From NCBI GenBank assembly GCA_000226015.1, contig JH155225.1, forward strand, positions 175,653 through 239,652: a stretch of 64,000 bases of DNA, read 5' to 3'. This DNA comes from Mnemiopsis leidyi. Its lineage: Eukaryota; Ctenophora; Tentaculata; Lobata; Bolinopsidae. Every line of letters begins with the position of its first letter. The first letter of the stretch is position 1. The notes under the pieces are model-generated. The model saw only the letters and a list, made by a program, of their open reading frames with translations. It was not told the origin of the DNA and ran no database searches. Made by a program: the position numbers and the translations under genes. Of this stretch, positions 1 to 11,396 are shown piece after piece.

Positions 1-560
1 TGGATAATTTCATGATCTTTGACAGACTTTTTTGAGCCAAGTTTCATTTAATAATAACACGTCGGGCTCTGACTTTGTAATAAAGGCATTAAGTTCAAAA
101 ATTTTGGTAACATTAAGCGATGGATGTGCTTCACCCAGCTGGGAGAATGGAATAAGACCTTGAATGTTTTGGTAGCAAACATTAAGACTTCCAGGCCCGG
201 GGTTAAGCATACTTGGGTTACATATAGCTATCAATAAAAAGTTAAGGGTCATAATGGCTAAGAAGAGAAACTTCAGTACTCTTGAGGTTTTACTCTTATA
301 TTTCAAAAACGACACTGGAGTGGGCCTCTTGAGAACCACTACTCTTAATATGGCAGTGGTCATGAAATAGAGATAAGCCGTTTTGAGGTAAACGGCCTGT
401 AGTGTAATAACATCAATAAGTTCAGGACTATACCAACTAATATTTAACTGAGCAGCGACTGTGCTTCCTTTATTAGTAGAAAGTTGTAAAATAGCCGAGA
501 GTGTACAGAATAAAAACGCAAAGTAGAGGTATAGAAAAAATCTGACACATTGCATCGCTG
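1..560 (-). mobile_element. Non-LTR retrotransposon (LINE) 5' fragment, start of endonuclease domain
   Basis: Reading from 555 down to 10 gives a 181-residue frame. It has a hydrophobic, membrane-like N-terminal part, then an NPGP linker, then the start of an AP-endonuclease domain (LNVCYQNIQGLIPFS..., followed by the LLLNETWLK block). This arrangement is known from CR1/L2-like elements of cnidarians and other invertebrates. The element runs off the left edge of the window, so the rest of the endonuclease and the reverse transcriptase are not visible. The frame breaks near position 30 in an A run: the next residues (SVKDHEII) continue one frame over, which points to a one-base homopolymer insertion. 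Family assignment is by eye. An old, inactive copy is most likely. Confidence 0.75.
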
Positions 561-2049
561 ATTGTGATTGACGATCTTCCGAAAGTTTGATACCTCGTAC
601 TTTGTACTTAAGAATTTGGTGTAGTCGTACCTAAGATGAAGTTCTGTCTAGTGGATGTTCTCCATGCAGTATTTTCAACAGTAGGATGATACCTATATTG
701 CTGATTTCTTTTAGAAATAGTTGAGGTTAGGTTATAGAAGTCTGGTTAGAGGTATCAAGATGTCTTATTCAAGATTGAACAAGTGTTGTCCCTGGAGGTT
801 AATGTTATTGATCCGCCAATCCTAGAGAAGTGCACTCAGGGCATTTTCCTATGCAATCTTCTTCGGTCGACTCAGCTGAATGACCGGGAAACCGTGATTG
901 AGGGTTAAATGAGGAGGGTCTCCGTTAAAAGATCTAGAATCTTCCAGGAACCCCTTCACTATAACTGTGAAAGCCTGGGTACAGGTGTAACATATAGAAA
1001 TGGGTTGTTGAGAGTAGGTTTTTGGTGTTATGGCTGATGTTGCATGTATGTCAATTTATATTAAATACACTCTTGAAATTACAGGAATTTGGTTTTTAAA
1101 GTAAGAGTTTGGTTTGGAGAAAGTTTTGCACAGCAACGTTTAGGGTTTAAGAGTCTTCTTAAAAACCCAGAGGCGGCTCATGAGTGACTGGCGACGGCTG
1201 CTTGGGGGGTTTGGGGGCTTGCCCAGCTGCCCAGTGATTTAAGGGGGTCTAGAACGCACCAGCAGGCACTGAAACGATAATTTTTTTCGATTGAAAGGAT
1301 TTCTATAAAACCGCAAATATCGGTGTTTGTGATGCCAATTTCTGCATAACTTGAGATGCTAGAATGCTAAATGGCAAATTCCCCGTCATTTAATCTTTCG
1401 ATTTTTGATCTAAACGATGTTTTGTCTAATAAGCCATCACAACTTGACTGTGCAAAACATAGAACGCACATGCCATGCAGCATGTGTTGAATTAGATCTC
1501 CTACTTTTCTGCTGGTACTAATTCGTACACCTGGCAAAATAACCGGAAAATTTGAAGTACAACGAACAAAAGAAATCGGATTTACAACGCGCATTAAAGT
1601 TTTAAAAATGATGCGTTTTAAGGTTTTAAAAATGATGCGTTTTAGCACGTGCAAACTTTGCGTGCTTGTAGCACACGCAAATTGTGTCAAAACACCGTTA
1701 AGCTCGGTAAACTTGTAGCACTTGTCCATAAGAACAAGCATGCCAAATTTTACAGTCGGCGGACCTACCCAAATGAAAAATTTTGTAGGCATTATGGCAT
1801 CATCGTGGGGCAATCACGTACCCACGCTGCCTGTAATTACACATAAACCGTCAACTTCACGAGCTGCCGACACCCATTGCAATTTACGTGTAAAATTTGA
1901 GATTGTGGGTATTTTCCGTACCCACGCGAGTAACACTGGATTCATAATCCGATTTTGTGGGCAGTACAAATTGCTGCGCGTTCCCACATTAGCCGGATGA
2001 AATTCAAATGCAATAAATAAATTACAGCTACAATTTTTTATTGATAAAA
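561..2049. other. Non-coding stretch, no gene recognised
   Basis: The first few hundred bases may be the 5' untranslated leader of the LINE at the left edge. Around 1590-1640 a short phrase (gatgcgttttaaggttttaaa) is repeated in tandem. The open frames at 1367-1813 (minus) and 1649-2000 (plus) overlap, have no domain signature and show no splice-site support, so I do not call them genes. Confidence 0.5.
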
Positions 2050-2396
2050 GTTAATGGGTTGGTGGTGTAGTGGTATCTATCCCGACTTTTTATGCAGAAG
2101 ATCAGATCACATATCGGTAAACCGCCACTGAAAGTGCTCCCACTTCTGTGGGGCTGAGAGTATTGGCACCAGCTGTGGCAGACAGCATCTGACCCTCATT
2201 ATGGTTTGCTTGAGAATTACAGGCTAGGGCTATGCCATTCTCCTGGCCAATCACTTCTGGGACCAGCTGACCCAGCCCTGCACCACATCTGATGGGAGAT
2301 GTGGTTTAGATTGAACTTTCCCTAGGGTGAGCGAGTGCTTTATTCTACAGCCAGACACAAATATGGGTGTGTTTCTTGCCCAACACCTAGTCAGCT
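2050..2396 (+). mobile_element. tRNA-derived SINE
   Basis: The head begins GGGTTGGTGGTGTAGTGGTA, a near-perfect RNA polymerase III A box in a tRNA-Gly/Asp-like 5' half. A decayed anticodon arm follows. The expected B box around 2100-2120 is only weakly recognisable. A body of about 270 bp unrelated to tRNA comes next and ends near a G-rich tail. This is the build of a tRNA-type SINE rather than a tRNA gene. Exact ends and target-site duplication are not clear. Confidence 0.55.
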
Positions 2397-3350
2397 AGGG
2401 GGAGGGGGATTTCAAATTTCAAATTAGTTATTGTTAAGCTAAAATTTGAAGTCTGTAATCTCTTCAATTGTTCACCAAATTTCCACAATAAGTTTCAAAA
2501 TTCCCCCTTTTGGAGTTTTGGCCAATACTCTTGATCTAAGTTTGCAAATCGAAACATTCTCCAACTCTCCTCGCTAGAAACTGTAAGAATGTTATACCCC
2601 ATTCCACATATTGTACCTTTTGTAGTCTCATTCTGGAAATTTGTTGGTGTCAGAAAGGGAGGGGGCCAGGGCCATTTGTTTGTCGTGGTGGTGATGAAAT
2701 TGGAAAACCAAAGGTTATAACATTTGACTAAAAAATACAAAATTTTACCAAACATTTCAAAATGTGACAAAACGTTTCGAAATTTAACAAAACGTTATAC
2801 TCAAGCTCTGATGTCGAACAATCTGTTTTTACACTACTTCCTAATCAGTTGAATCTGATAACATATTTTAATTTTATTGCTTGTGTCACTTTCATTGATT
2901 ATCTGTCTTGTTGGAAAGCAAGTTGTGGACATGGCACCAATTGAAGGAGTCTCAGAACTTGTTTTAGCCTGATCCTCTGACGACAAGATCAGATTAAGTG
3001 GTGGATTGGTTGAAGCTGCCACTGCACTGTGATTTGATCGTAACACAGCAGATCATGTGAATGAGTTATTTTTGAGTATCATAAGTATGAAAATGAAAAA
3101 AAAACTGCCGCAAAATTAGCAAATATTGCCGCAAAATGACTGTGAAAATCAGAATGCTGGGTTGTCCCAGTAAAATTATCCTCAGCAATCAAATGGCCCT
3201 GAGAGGGTCAAACCTTGATGACGTTATCAGGGGGGAGGGGGTGGTTGGCCAAGATTTCACTTAATTCTCATAATATCGCTGTGACTGCTTGTAGTCTTTT
3301 TCTCATCTAACATCTCTAATATAGCTTATTGGGTAATATCACGAATCGCC
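2397..3350. other. 5' flank of SPCS2, no other gene seen
   Basis: This is AT-rich sequence upstream of the SPCS2 start codon. It contains two minus-strand open frames (2495-2770 and 2834-3046) without recognisable domains. A G-rich patch (ggggggagggggtgg) sits near 3230. The SPCS2 promoter must lie here, but no TATA box or other element can be assigned with confidence. Confidence 0.4.
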
Positions 3351-4993
3351 ATGGTTAAAAAGATAGTTGATTCATGGAAGGTGGACGATTCCAAACCAGT
3401 AATAGTCGAGAAGTACGACAAGGTACGCTTGCAGATTGTAATTCTTCTTCCTTGTTTGTTAAATATTGCATTACATTTTTGAACGGACTAAACTAATTTG
3501 TCACCAGATTGATATCTGTAGTTCTTCGCAGCTATTTACATTCTGACATTGCTGTTAAATCTGCTAACTGATCAACTAAAATAGCTAACAAGTTCTCATA
3601 GTCAGTCTGCTAACTGATCAACTAAAATAGCTAACAAGTTCTCGTAGTCAGTCTGCTAACTGATCAACTAAAATAGCTAACAAGTTCTCATAGTCAGTCT
3701 GCTAACTGATCAACTAAAATAGCTAACAAGTTCTCATAGTCTGAACATCTAATACTCTCAGGTTGCTGTCAAGAATGGAATTGACGATCTCCTCCGCAAG
3801 ACACTAACTACAAAATACAACGTCACAGAGACCTACAAGACTAGAGACACCAGACTGCTCATCTGCTTCGTTGCTTGCTTGTTTTCTGGGTTTGGCTGCT
3901 TGTACGACTTTCTACATCCCTTCCCAGGTACCTTCCTCCTTTACTTTATAAGATGTTCAAGAATACACGTCAATTGGATAATAATATAAACTAATCTTGT
4001 ATTTAAAGAATTCATTTTTGACGTTTAACCGAAGTTGAAAACTTTTCCCTTTCCTTATGTCTTAACGATAAGCAGATATATCCACTATTTCAGAGTCCAA
4101 GATGGTGTTGGCTATCTGTAGCTTGTCGTATTTCACAATAACCGGCTTGCTCTACGTCTGGGAATGGGTAAGTTAGTGAGTTAGAGCTGTTTTATTTACT
4201 TACATAAGGGTAAGTTAGTGAGTTAGAGCTGTTTTATTTACTTACATAAGGGTAAGTTAGTGAGTTAGAGCTGTTTTATTTACTTACATAAGGGTAAGTT
4301 AGTGAGTTAGAGCTGTTTTATTTACTTACATAAGGGTAAGTTAGTGAGTTAGAGCTGTTTTATTTACTTACATATGGGTTTAAAGATAGTGAGTTGGAGC
4401 GGCTGCCGGACTACTTCACCACATGAGTTAGAGCTGCTTTATTTACTTACATATTCAGGGGTATGGTCAATGACCATACCATTGGTCATATGGTTCTTGT
4501 TTATTCACACCTATCTTTCTAATATCAAAGTAGCTGTTGTTTAGAATTTCATGAAAATAATGTTTTTAACCAATATTTCAGTTTGTTGAAAAGGGAACAT
4601 TTTTTGAAGGTACCCTGAACGGCAATGTGGTAAAACTGTCTAGCTACATTCCCCGATATTCTGGTGATTACACAATATCGGTAAGAATTCTACTTAAATT
4701 CTTTTAATGCTTTTTGGAGATGAACCATTCAGATAAGCTCACACACACAGTTTACAATACATGAAATAAGATAATAGAATACCCATACCAACCATTCAAA
4801 CCATACATTCCGTTATCTCTGTGATACAATCCCATCTCAGGGTGAGAGTAATGTCGACAACGCCAAGTCAGAAGTGAAATACACTAAATGTATCAGCACG
4901 TGGCTCGACGACTCTGGTAAAATTCTACCTGAAAATATCGAGAAGGAGACGGACCATCTGTACCAGAACTTGTTCAAATCCAAGGCTCAGTGA
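3351..4993 (+). CDS. SPCS2: Signal peptidase complex subunit 2
   Basis: Five exons join in frame: 3351-3422, 3762-3927, 4094-4167, 4582-4680 and 4841-4993, all with GT-AG borders, giving about 187 residues. The product is an accessory subunit of the ER signal peptidase complex, which removes signal peptides from secretory proteins. The protein starts MVKKIVDSWKVDD, has two adjacent membrane segments (LLICFVACLFSGFGCLYDF and LAICSLSYFTITGLLYVW, roughly residues 50-100), and continues with FVEKGTFFEGTL and a C-terminal WLDDSG block. These are the landmarks of the SPC25/SPCS2 family. The protein is somewhat shorter than the human form (about 226 residues), mostly at the N-terminus. Introns 1 and 3 each contain a minisatellite. 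The gene looks intact. Confidence 0.93.
3561..3742. repeat. Minisatellite, 46 bp unit x 4, in SPCS2 intron 1
   Basis: Four nearly identical 46 bp units beginning ctgctaactgatcaac start at 3561, 3607, 3653 and 3699, the last truncated. They differ at about one position. The array sits between SPCS2 exons 1 and 2 and ends about 20 bp before the exon 2 acceptor. Confidence 0.95.
4168..4377. repeat. Minisatellite, 42 bp unit x 5, each unit starting with a 5' splice-site sequence
   Basis: The array begins at the first base of SPCS2 intron 3. Each 42 bp unit (4168, 4210, 4252, 4294, 4336) starts GTAAGTTAGTGAG, so the consensus donor GTAAGT is copied five times in a row. All five units are almost identical. 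A diverged partial sixth unit follows. Confidence 0.95.
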
Positions 4994-5591
4994 ATGTTTG
5001 AATGTTCGACATGGTGTTGAAAATATTGCTGGTGACAATATCTGCTTATATTGAACTTCCCATATACGATTTGCATTAATGAGGGGCGTTCCATGCTTGT
5101 TCAGATTTTCTTTTAAATTTAAATTTTACATGCATTTCAACTAGTATTTATGTAATTACTCAATATTGTGATTTCTTCATGACAGAATGGTTTGTTTTTT
5201 TGGTAATATTGGGGGGGGGGGTTATATTATGAACTTACCCAGAAGAATTGTTGTAGATTATTTTACGCAATTTCGCTGTGTATGTTAGACCATTATAATC
5301 GCTGTGCCATATTGTGTCAGAGTAATATCATAATATCATATTATCATATTATGTTCCAGTCGTTAAGGGTCTTGTGCCATTTATAATAATATAAATGACC
5401 GGCATGCCACTAAACAGGGCCAAATCTCATCTCACTAATCATCACGTTCAAAGTTTTAGCTCAAATAAACGGTTTATGGATCACATCCTCATTCTTTTCT
5501 CATGATTATCAAATAATTCTTTCGGTAGTTTCGGTAACCCTCGCCTTATGCCACAGTTAACAAATGGTGTTTTCCTTTCTCTATATCAGGA
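4994..5591. other. 3' flank of SPCS2
   Basis: AT-rich sequence follows the stop codon. It has a run of eleven G at 5211-5221, a short tandem of atcata/tatcat around 5325-5350, and an AATAAA at 5464-5469 that could serve as the polyadenylation signal of SPCS2. No other gene is seen. Confidence 0.45.
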
Positions 5592-6541
5592 GGACCAACT
5601 GATCCTTACATAGTATCCAAACATGAAACATCACTGTTTATTGCTTATGTGCACTAAAGCAATATATGGTTCACGTCCATTTAAATTGAGTTGAATGAAC
5701 TAGAAAACAAAACAATCCTGGAGAGGATCAAGTGAGCTTGATCAGCATCTATAATGTTACAAGCCCTCTCGGGCATTACTGGGGCAATGGTCATATTACC
5801 CAGTCTCAAAGTACACATATTTTGGTCATGCGGTCTCAATTTATTCGCTGTGTTTCGGAAAACGCTGTCGCCTGTCAGAGAGCTGCGTTAAGTAGATATT
5901 TCTAAATCTGCGCGTCGTAACAGTACGTGCTTAGTTATGCAACATAAGTGACGTGCGCTTTTAAATGCCAATTAAATGCCAATCATTTTCACTTCCTCTT
6001 GGTTTCCGTTAATGTTTTTAATTGAACACATTATAAGTTGCAGTTCCGGACTTAGTCGTTAATCGTTATTCCTGTACAGCGGTTGAGTTTCAGATTTTGG
6101 GATTCTTGACATCTTATCTTTAAAGAGGGATCGTACAAGCTATATTTTTGTACAGTTAGGCGACCTTGTCGAGGAGGCAACAGCATAGTTCAGTGGTTTT
6201 AGAACTGAGCGTTCCAGTAGAGCTATTTTATTTACAGCCAGGTCGCGCCGGAATATCCCAGACAATTTCAGCCTTCAGCTCAGGTAGTAGTTAATAGTTT
6301 ATTGTGCAGTGCTTTCAGCTTTAGCCTTTAAGTAAGATGAGGCTGATTTAGTTTTTGAAATAGAAGGGGTTTGTAGCGTCATGGATGCTGACAAAGCTTA
6401 CCTGATCCTCTTTAACATGATTTCGTTCTCAAGTTCATTCAACTCAGTCACATCATCGCTCGGAAATGAAGGTGGGTCCTTCGGTGCACGTAAGCAATAT
6501 TAGCAATGACGATTGGATATTGAGCTAGGATCAGTTGGTCC
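5592..6541. mobile_element. Inverted-repeat element, about 950 bp, 15 bp perfect termini
   Basis: The ends are exact inverse copies: GGACCAACTGATCCT at 5592-5606 and its complement at 6527-6541. The similarity extends inward as imperfect arms of roughly 170-190 bp (left to about 5775, right from about 6370). Matching blocks include attgcttaYgtgcac and tgagttgaatgaact. The middle, about 590 bp, has no recognisable coding sequence. This is the layout of a non-autonomous foldback-type DNA element, or of a decayed inverted duplication. Confidence 0.65.
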
Positions 6542-8295
6542 GCTTTCCCGGCTAAACCTTTTGTATAGGGCCTTGCATTAATGCTTTGCCGCTCTGTTTT
6601 GAACATTGACTAATGTCCGCTTTTTTCATCGTTGTGCAAATAACTGTCGAACTCCTTAGCCCGATTTCATTGATCGCAACTCAAGGTATAACTTGAAGTT
6701 TAATCTATAAAGTGACTAATCTAATTCAAAATATCTTAACTCCCATATATACACATGCTAATTGGTACTTCAAAACAGATTGTGATGTAGTATAGGTTAG
6801 CACTTAGCCTCTATACAGATAGCAGAATATATTGTCTAACACCTGCGTTCCCGGCCGCAGACCCATCGAATTCTATTACTATACTCAACATGATTTTTTG
6901 TAATCGTGGTGTTTTAATAAATTCGATATGTTATGTCCAAGGCACTTTAAATAACTGGGCTCAACATTTCCACTGAAATTGCATCATTTACAAGAATTAT
7001 GCTGCCTGCCTACCTAAGTTATGAATTATATCACGATGAACATTAACAAACTATTCATTATGCATGCTTTAGGACTTTGCGTGCGTAAAAAATCACATTA
7101 TCACTTTTAATTTCCATGATGTTAGGTGCTTTGAAAGACAAGATGGTGACTATTTACTTTCAGAATACAAAATTGAGGCTCACTTTTCTCCATATTAAGA
7201 GGCAACTTTAAATACAAAGACCGACTATTATAAATCGCAAATTTTACAATCTAATTTAATAATTAAATACTTGTAACAAAATTTCACCCCGGTTTTAAAA
7301 GGATAAGCTTAACTACGGTTCTTACATTATATATGGTTTGTTAATAGCATTACCCAATCCACTGCGATGATAATCCATTCCTAGCCCTAGCCCCTAGGCT
7401 GTAGGACCTCAACGAGGCTTCTGGCACGTGGCTAAATTCTAGTTTGTCTGTATTAGAGGGAGTACTGTCTGTTCTGTCCCGTAACCAGGATTCAAAATGA
7501 GGTTTGACTGCTGAGAATGGTGTTTTGTGAGACAGATGTTTCTGTTTTGTAAAGTTGTAAGCGAGCACAGCCAGGCAACGTGCAGTTCTGGTGGCTAGTA
7601 TCTCGATAGCAGGTAGGGTTATAATAAGTTGTCGTAATGTAGCAATAGCAGGGGTCATTGTGTATTTTAACGCCTTTATTTTATCACCTTAAATTATAGA
7701 AACCATAATTGATCACAATCGATAAAGTTTTGAATAGGCCCTATCTGTTGCATTATCATCAGTTCGCAAAGAAACGTGATCCGTAGTATATAACGAAAAC
7801 AAGAATTCAGGTCTAATGTATCCAGTAACTGCTGAAAGTTCATTTAACGTTCACTTTGTAAGTAAGAATTTTCAGGTGATGACGAAAATTTTTCGAGTAC
7901 GTCCTGTTTAACGCATTAGCATCAGTTTGCTAAGCACGGCGTCAGTCGTCACGTGATTAAGAACAAGTGAGAAAACCGTCTATTAGGAGCTATAAATGCA
8001 ACCAACTTCCCTTAAACAGAATTTACGATTGAGTGGGATCGTTATCGTTAATTCGTGATACTTGTGGGAATAAGTTTGTTGCTTCTTCGTTTATGAGACG
8101 AAAAAATTTATGTATGTTGGTCGGCTCTATTTTATTGCCCTGGTTATTGTTGGACCTTAACCAATAATAACGTTGATTTAACAATCGGTTCCTGAATATT
8201 ACTCGATTGAAATTATATTTCCAACCTGTAATTTTTTCTAGTTCCGTCTTTTAAGGAAACATACGCCATTCAGTAAGATATTTTAAGTTAGATAG
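6542..8295. other. Non-coding intergenic sequence
   Basis: I see no gene here. A minus-strand open frame at 7350-7658 (102 residues) has no recognisable domain and no splice support. The phrases near 7745 and 7910 (cattatcatcagttcgc and cattagcatcagtttgc) resemble each other and may be two degenerate copies of one repeat. Confidence 0.4.
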
Positions 8296-8404
8296 CGTTT
8301 CAGCTAGGTACCCCACTAGGTAATATTTCAGCCAGGTAGTATTTCAGCTAGGTAGTATTTCAGCCAGGTAATATTTCAGCTAGGTAATATTTCAGCCAGG
8401 TAAT
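8296..8404. repeat. Minisatellite, 16 bp unit x about 6
   Basis: Tandem units of the form aggtaRtatttcagcY vary at two positions. The array ends at about 8404. Confidence 0.85.
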
Positions 8405-8687
8405 TCATATAACTCGGCCTTTTTACTTAACAATCATTGTAACCATATCTTAAATTCAGTTACTGTTAGGCCGAATTTACGATTTTTCATAGGCCAGGAA
8501 AAGTAAACCGAATTTAGTCTTCAAAACATAATTGAACGTGTAAAAATTAATGATAAATAGTTCCAATGACATCAAGTCATGTAAGAGTCACATTGCAAGA
8601 ATGAAATATATAATCTTATACATATTTCAATTCGGACACTCCAACAGCCACATGTTACACAAGTGTAACGCCCAATTACAGGAGGCC

Positions 8688-8965
8688 GAATGTACAATTA
8701 TACATACACGCCAGTGACGGTTAAGGTAGTGTGTACCATACTTTTATCGCCCGAGACTTCGCTGCAATGGGCAGCTACTCATTTAACCCTCACACCCGAT
8801 TTCTCGAGCATTTGGCTGAGTGGACCGTGGGGCTGCATAGATCCAACGGAATCCTTAGCTGAGAATCAACGATGCTCACTCCATGGCTAGTACCGCAGCC
8901 GGGAATCGAACTGCCAACCTTCGATTAGCAGACAGGCGATTTAATCGATTGCGCCACTGAGCCAA
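8688..8965 (-). mobile_element. tRNA-derived SINE, second family
   Basis: Read on the minus strand from about 8963, the head is GGCTCAGTGGCGCAATCG..., with an A box (TGGCGCAATCG), a CTGCTAA anticodon-loop-like segment and a clear B box (AGTTCGATTCC). A body of about 200 bp follows. The cloverleaf does not fold well: the anticodon stem is mispaired and the acceptor ends do not match. A SINE head is therefore more likely than a functional tRNA gene. It lies within 30 bp of the 3' end of sulfotransferase copy 1. Confidence 0.6.
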
Positions 8966-8990
8966 AATATTTACAGAAATTTCCATTAGT

Positions 8991-11195
8991 CTATATTTTC
9001 ACGGTTGGGTCTATAGTTGGCTGGGTCCCTGGTTCTTGAGTCACACGGTCCACGTTGTTTTTTATCAATGCTCCAAACTCTTTCTCAATGTCTTGGTCAA
9101 AATCAAGGTAAGGAAAGTTAGGATTGTCGAGTTTGCTGTATCCCATCAGGACGAAGTCCCATAAAAAGTACCCGTACAGTTTCTTCATGAGTTCGGGACC
9201 AATAAGACTGTAATATCTGAAATTGTAGATCATAATATGGAGATTGTAATATGGGGATTACGATATGCAATAATTTGAGATTAAAATATGCAAAGAATAT
9301 TTGACTAATTTGTTGATTAAACTAAAATTGCGCAATTCAGTTGTTGAACAATGTAATGTTTGTATGTCATGAAAAGTAGACGTACCCCACTGTCCGCTGT
9401 AGAGTTGATATGCCCTCATCCTTACCCTCATCTGTTCTGGAACCAGGGAAATCTAGTCCTGTATTGTTTGTATGTTCTCCTACGATTTCTATCTGATCGT
9501 TCGTCGTCTCCGTCTAAGAAAAGTGAACGTATTTGCAAATTAGTATGGGAATAATGTAGAATGAAACTCGTTTATTCCTTTGTACCATTCTGTACATTTT
9601 ATAGAATAAAGTCAATGTTTTTTCGTTGAAACTTATTTAAAATTGGATCGGGCTGTAAACTGACTTGTAAGATCATGTCATAAGGGAAGTCGCAAATCTT
9701 CATTTTGTTCCATTGCGGGGTAAAGTGATGATTTCTTAACTGTCGGGAAAGTTTTATCTCTATTAATGAATCGTGCTACAAAATAATCGAATTTTAAAAA
9801 TTGACAGGGGCATACATATCTGAGTATAAATTTTCTAAAGATGATTGTGAAAGAGTTTTACCTTTCCGTTGACGACAGCTTCCACAAAAGCAGCAAATTT
9901 TTCAGCATCAGTACTATTTATTGTGAGATTTGGATTTACATCTAACATTGGTGGCTTGATTCCGGTCTTAGATAACCTGAAAATTTAGGAAATATCGTTA
10001 TTAATTATTATTAATTCAACATCCGCTAACAATTTTAAAGGACTGCCAAACGTGATTTCTTTGCAATTACATATTACATCATAGCACTGTTTGACACTTT
10101 CAATTCTCGTTTATCCTTTATTGATATTTCTGTGAGAAATTCTCGATGTTTTTTAGTTTCCTTCCCTTTTAAGTCGAGGTACAACAAAACTGTTTTATAA
10201 AAACAATGTAGAAGTAGAACATAAAAATGGTAAATTAAAGTTGTACCTCAGAACTTTGTCTCTAAATCCGGACAAAAGTTTTGTTATAGGATTTCTAACT
10301 ACAGTAACTTTGAAGAAGGGCTCCATTGCTTCGTGCAGGGTCCTGTTGGTATATCAATTTAAGATTAATTGCGTGAAAAATTGATTTAGATTTAGCAAAT
10401 TAAACACTCTACTAAACACGAGTTTACGTTGAGTTTATCCTGGCAATTGTCATTTACTTGAATAAATTCTAACATACTGCGAATATTCTGGAAAGTAAAG
10501 CCTATCGTCTTAAGTTTTTGTAACACTTACGCTTCACGGCCGAGTTTCTGGCTCGCTGCATCGAAAAGTGATTGTACTTTGCCGTACTTCCCCATCTGGT
10601 GAACGTGTTTTATTTCGTTGTACGGTCTAGGATCCCCCTGCATCTTGTTAATCCATCTTTTGAAGGAAGAGGATCCTGTTTTAGGATTACTTGCGTACAC
10701 TAACTTGTGTTCTCTCCAATTTTTCGGTACAACGATTTTTCTTGGTTTCGCTGCTTCCCCAGGTTCTACTGTCAATTTTCCATACTTTTTACACTGTTTG
10801 TGAATGAAGTCCAAAAATTCTTGTCTGTCCTTTATATGAGAATCTGACCGATGGATTTTTTCGAGCTTTATCTCTTCTTCCAGCTGTGTTTCCACTAATA
10901 TTAGTTCTGGGATAGGCATAGCTTGGGATCGATGTTTCTTTGACAATCGGAAAAGGTCAAGTAAGTTAACTTACATAAAAGATTATTATTGGAACAATTT
11001 TTGATTTTTTATGTTATAACTCGTGAGGGTATTAACTTTTTATCTTTTGATAATAACAGAAATATTTTAAAAGTATCGGAATAACATACCTTTTTCTAGT
11101 CCATTGTATCTCTGATTGACAGCCACTACCAAAACACACAGAAAAATCCCGATCACGGTCGCTATAACAGCAAATTGTTTTTTCGTTGTGAACAT
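8991..11195 (-). CDS. Carbohydrate sulfotransferase (CHST8-14 type), copy 1; reading frame interrupted
   Basis: Seven exons: 11090-11195, 10531-10937, 10247-10342, 9862-9976, 9665-9739, 9386-9513 and 8991-9216. The family comprises type II Golgi membrane enzymes that move sulfate from PAPS to glycans. Exon 1 encodes a short cytoplasmic tail and signal anchor (FAVIATVIGIFLCVLVVAV). Exon 2 has the 5'-PSB loop (YASNPKTGSSSFKRWI). Exon 3 has the 3'-PB motif (VVRNPITKLLSGFRDK). Compared with copy 2, exon 2 lacks two bases near 10913 (gggatagg versus gggatatagg), so exon 1 (phase 1) no longer joins the catalytic frame. The exon total is 1153 bp, against 1155 in copy 2. The disrupted spot is in the stem just after the anchor. 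This could be a pseudogene, a polymorphism or an assembly error; the catalytic exons are otherwise open. The specific substrate cannot be inferred. Confidence 0.82.
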
Positions 11196-11249
11196 GTCTT
11201 ATCTGTAGAACATCGTGTTATTTATTCTTGGCCGAAACTATTATCCTGA

Positions 11250-11396
11250 CTGTGAACAACATAGGACGCTTAAATCGGACCAATTGCACGCCGGCACACA
11301 AAAAGTGCGCTTATTGAACACAATTTTTATATGCCGGCGCGCGATGGGCCCTGTCGGCGCGGAATGGGTCATGTGAAACGTTCTATGTTGTTCACA
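11250..11396. mobile_element. MITE family C, copy 1 (147 bp), in the 5' flank of sulfotransferase copy 1
   Basis: Terminal inverted repeats ctgtgaacaacatagga (left) and its near-complement (right) flank a GC-rich interior with inverted gccggcgcg segments. The duplicated flank of copy 2 (around 17870-17880) lacks it and gives an empty site. A relative lies at 40417-40546. Confidence 0.8.

Noticed and set aside
3561-3742. CRISPR-like array
   Set aside because: Units are directly adjacent without unique spacers, in a eukaryotic intron. The same holds for the other tandem arrays here.
7350-7658. 102-residue minus-strand gene
   Set aside because: No recognisable domain, no splice sites that extend it, no neighbour support.
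8888-8963. Functional tRNA gene on the minus strand
   Set aside because: The anticodon and acceptor stems do not pair, and a SINE body continues downstream of the B box.
10618-10803. Plus-strand frames antisense to sulfotransferase exon 2 (also 17310-17495), conserved between copies
   Set aside because: Conservation comes from the coding strand. They lack independent features.
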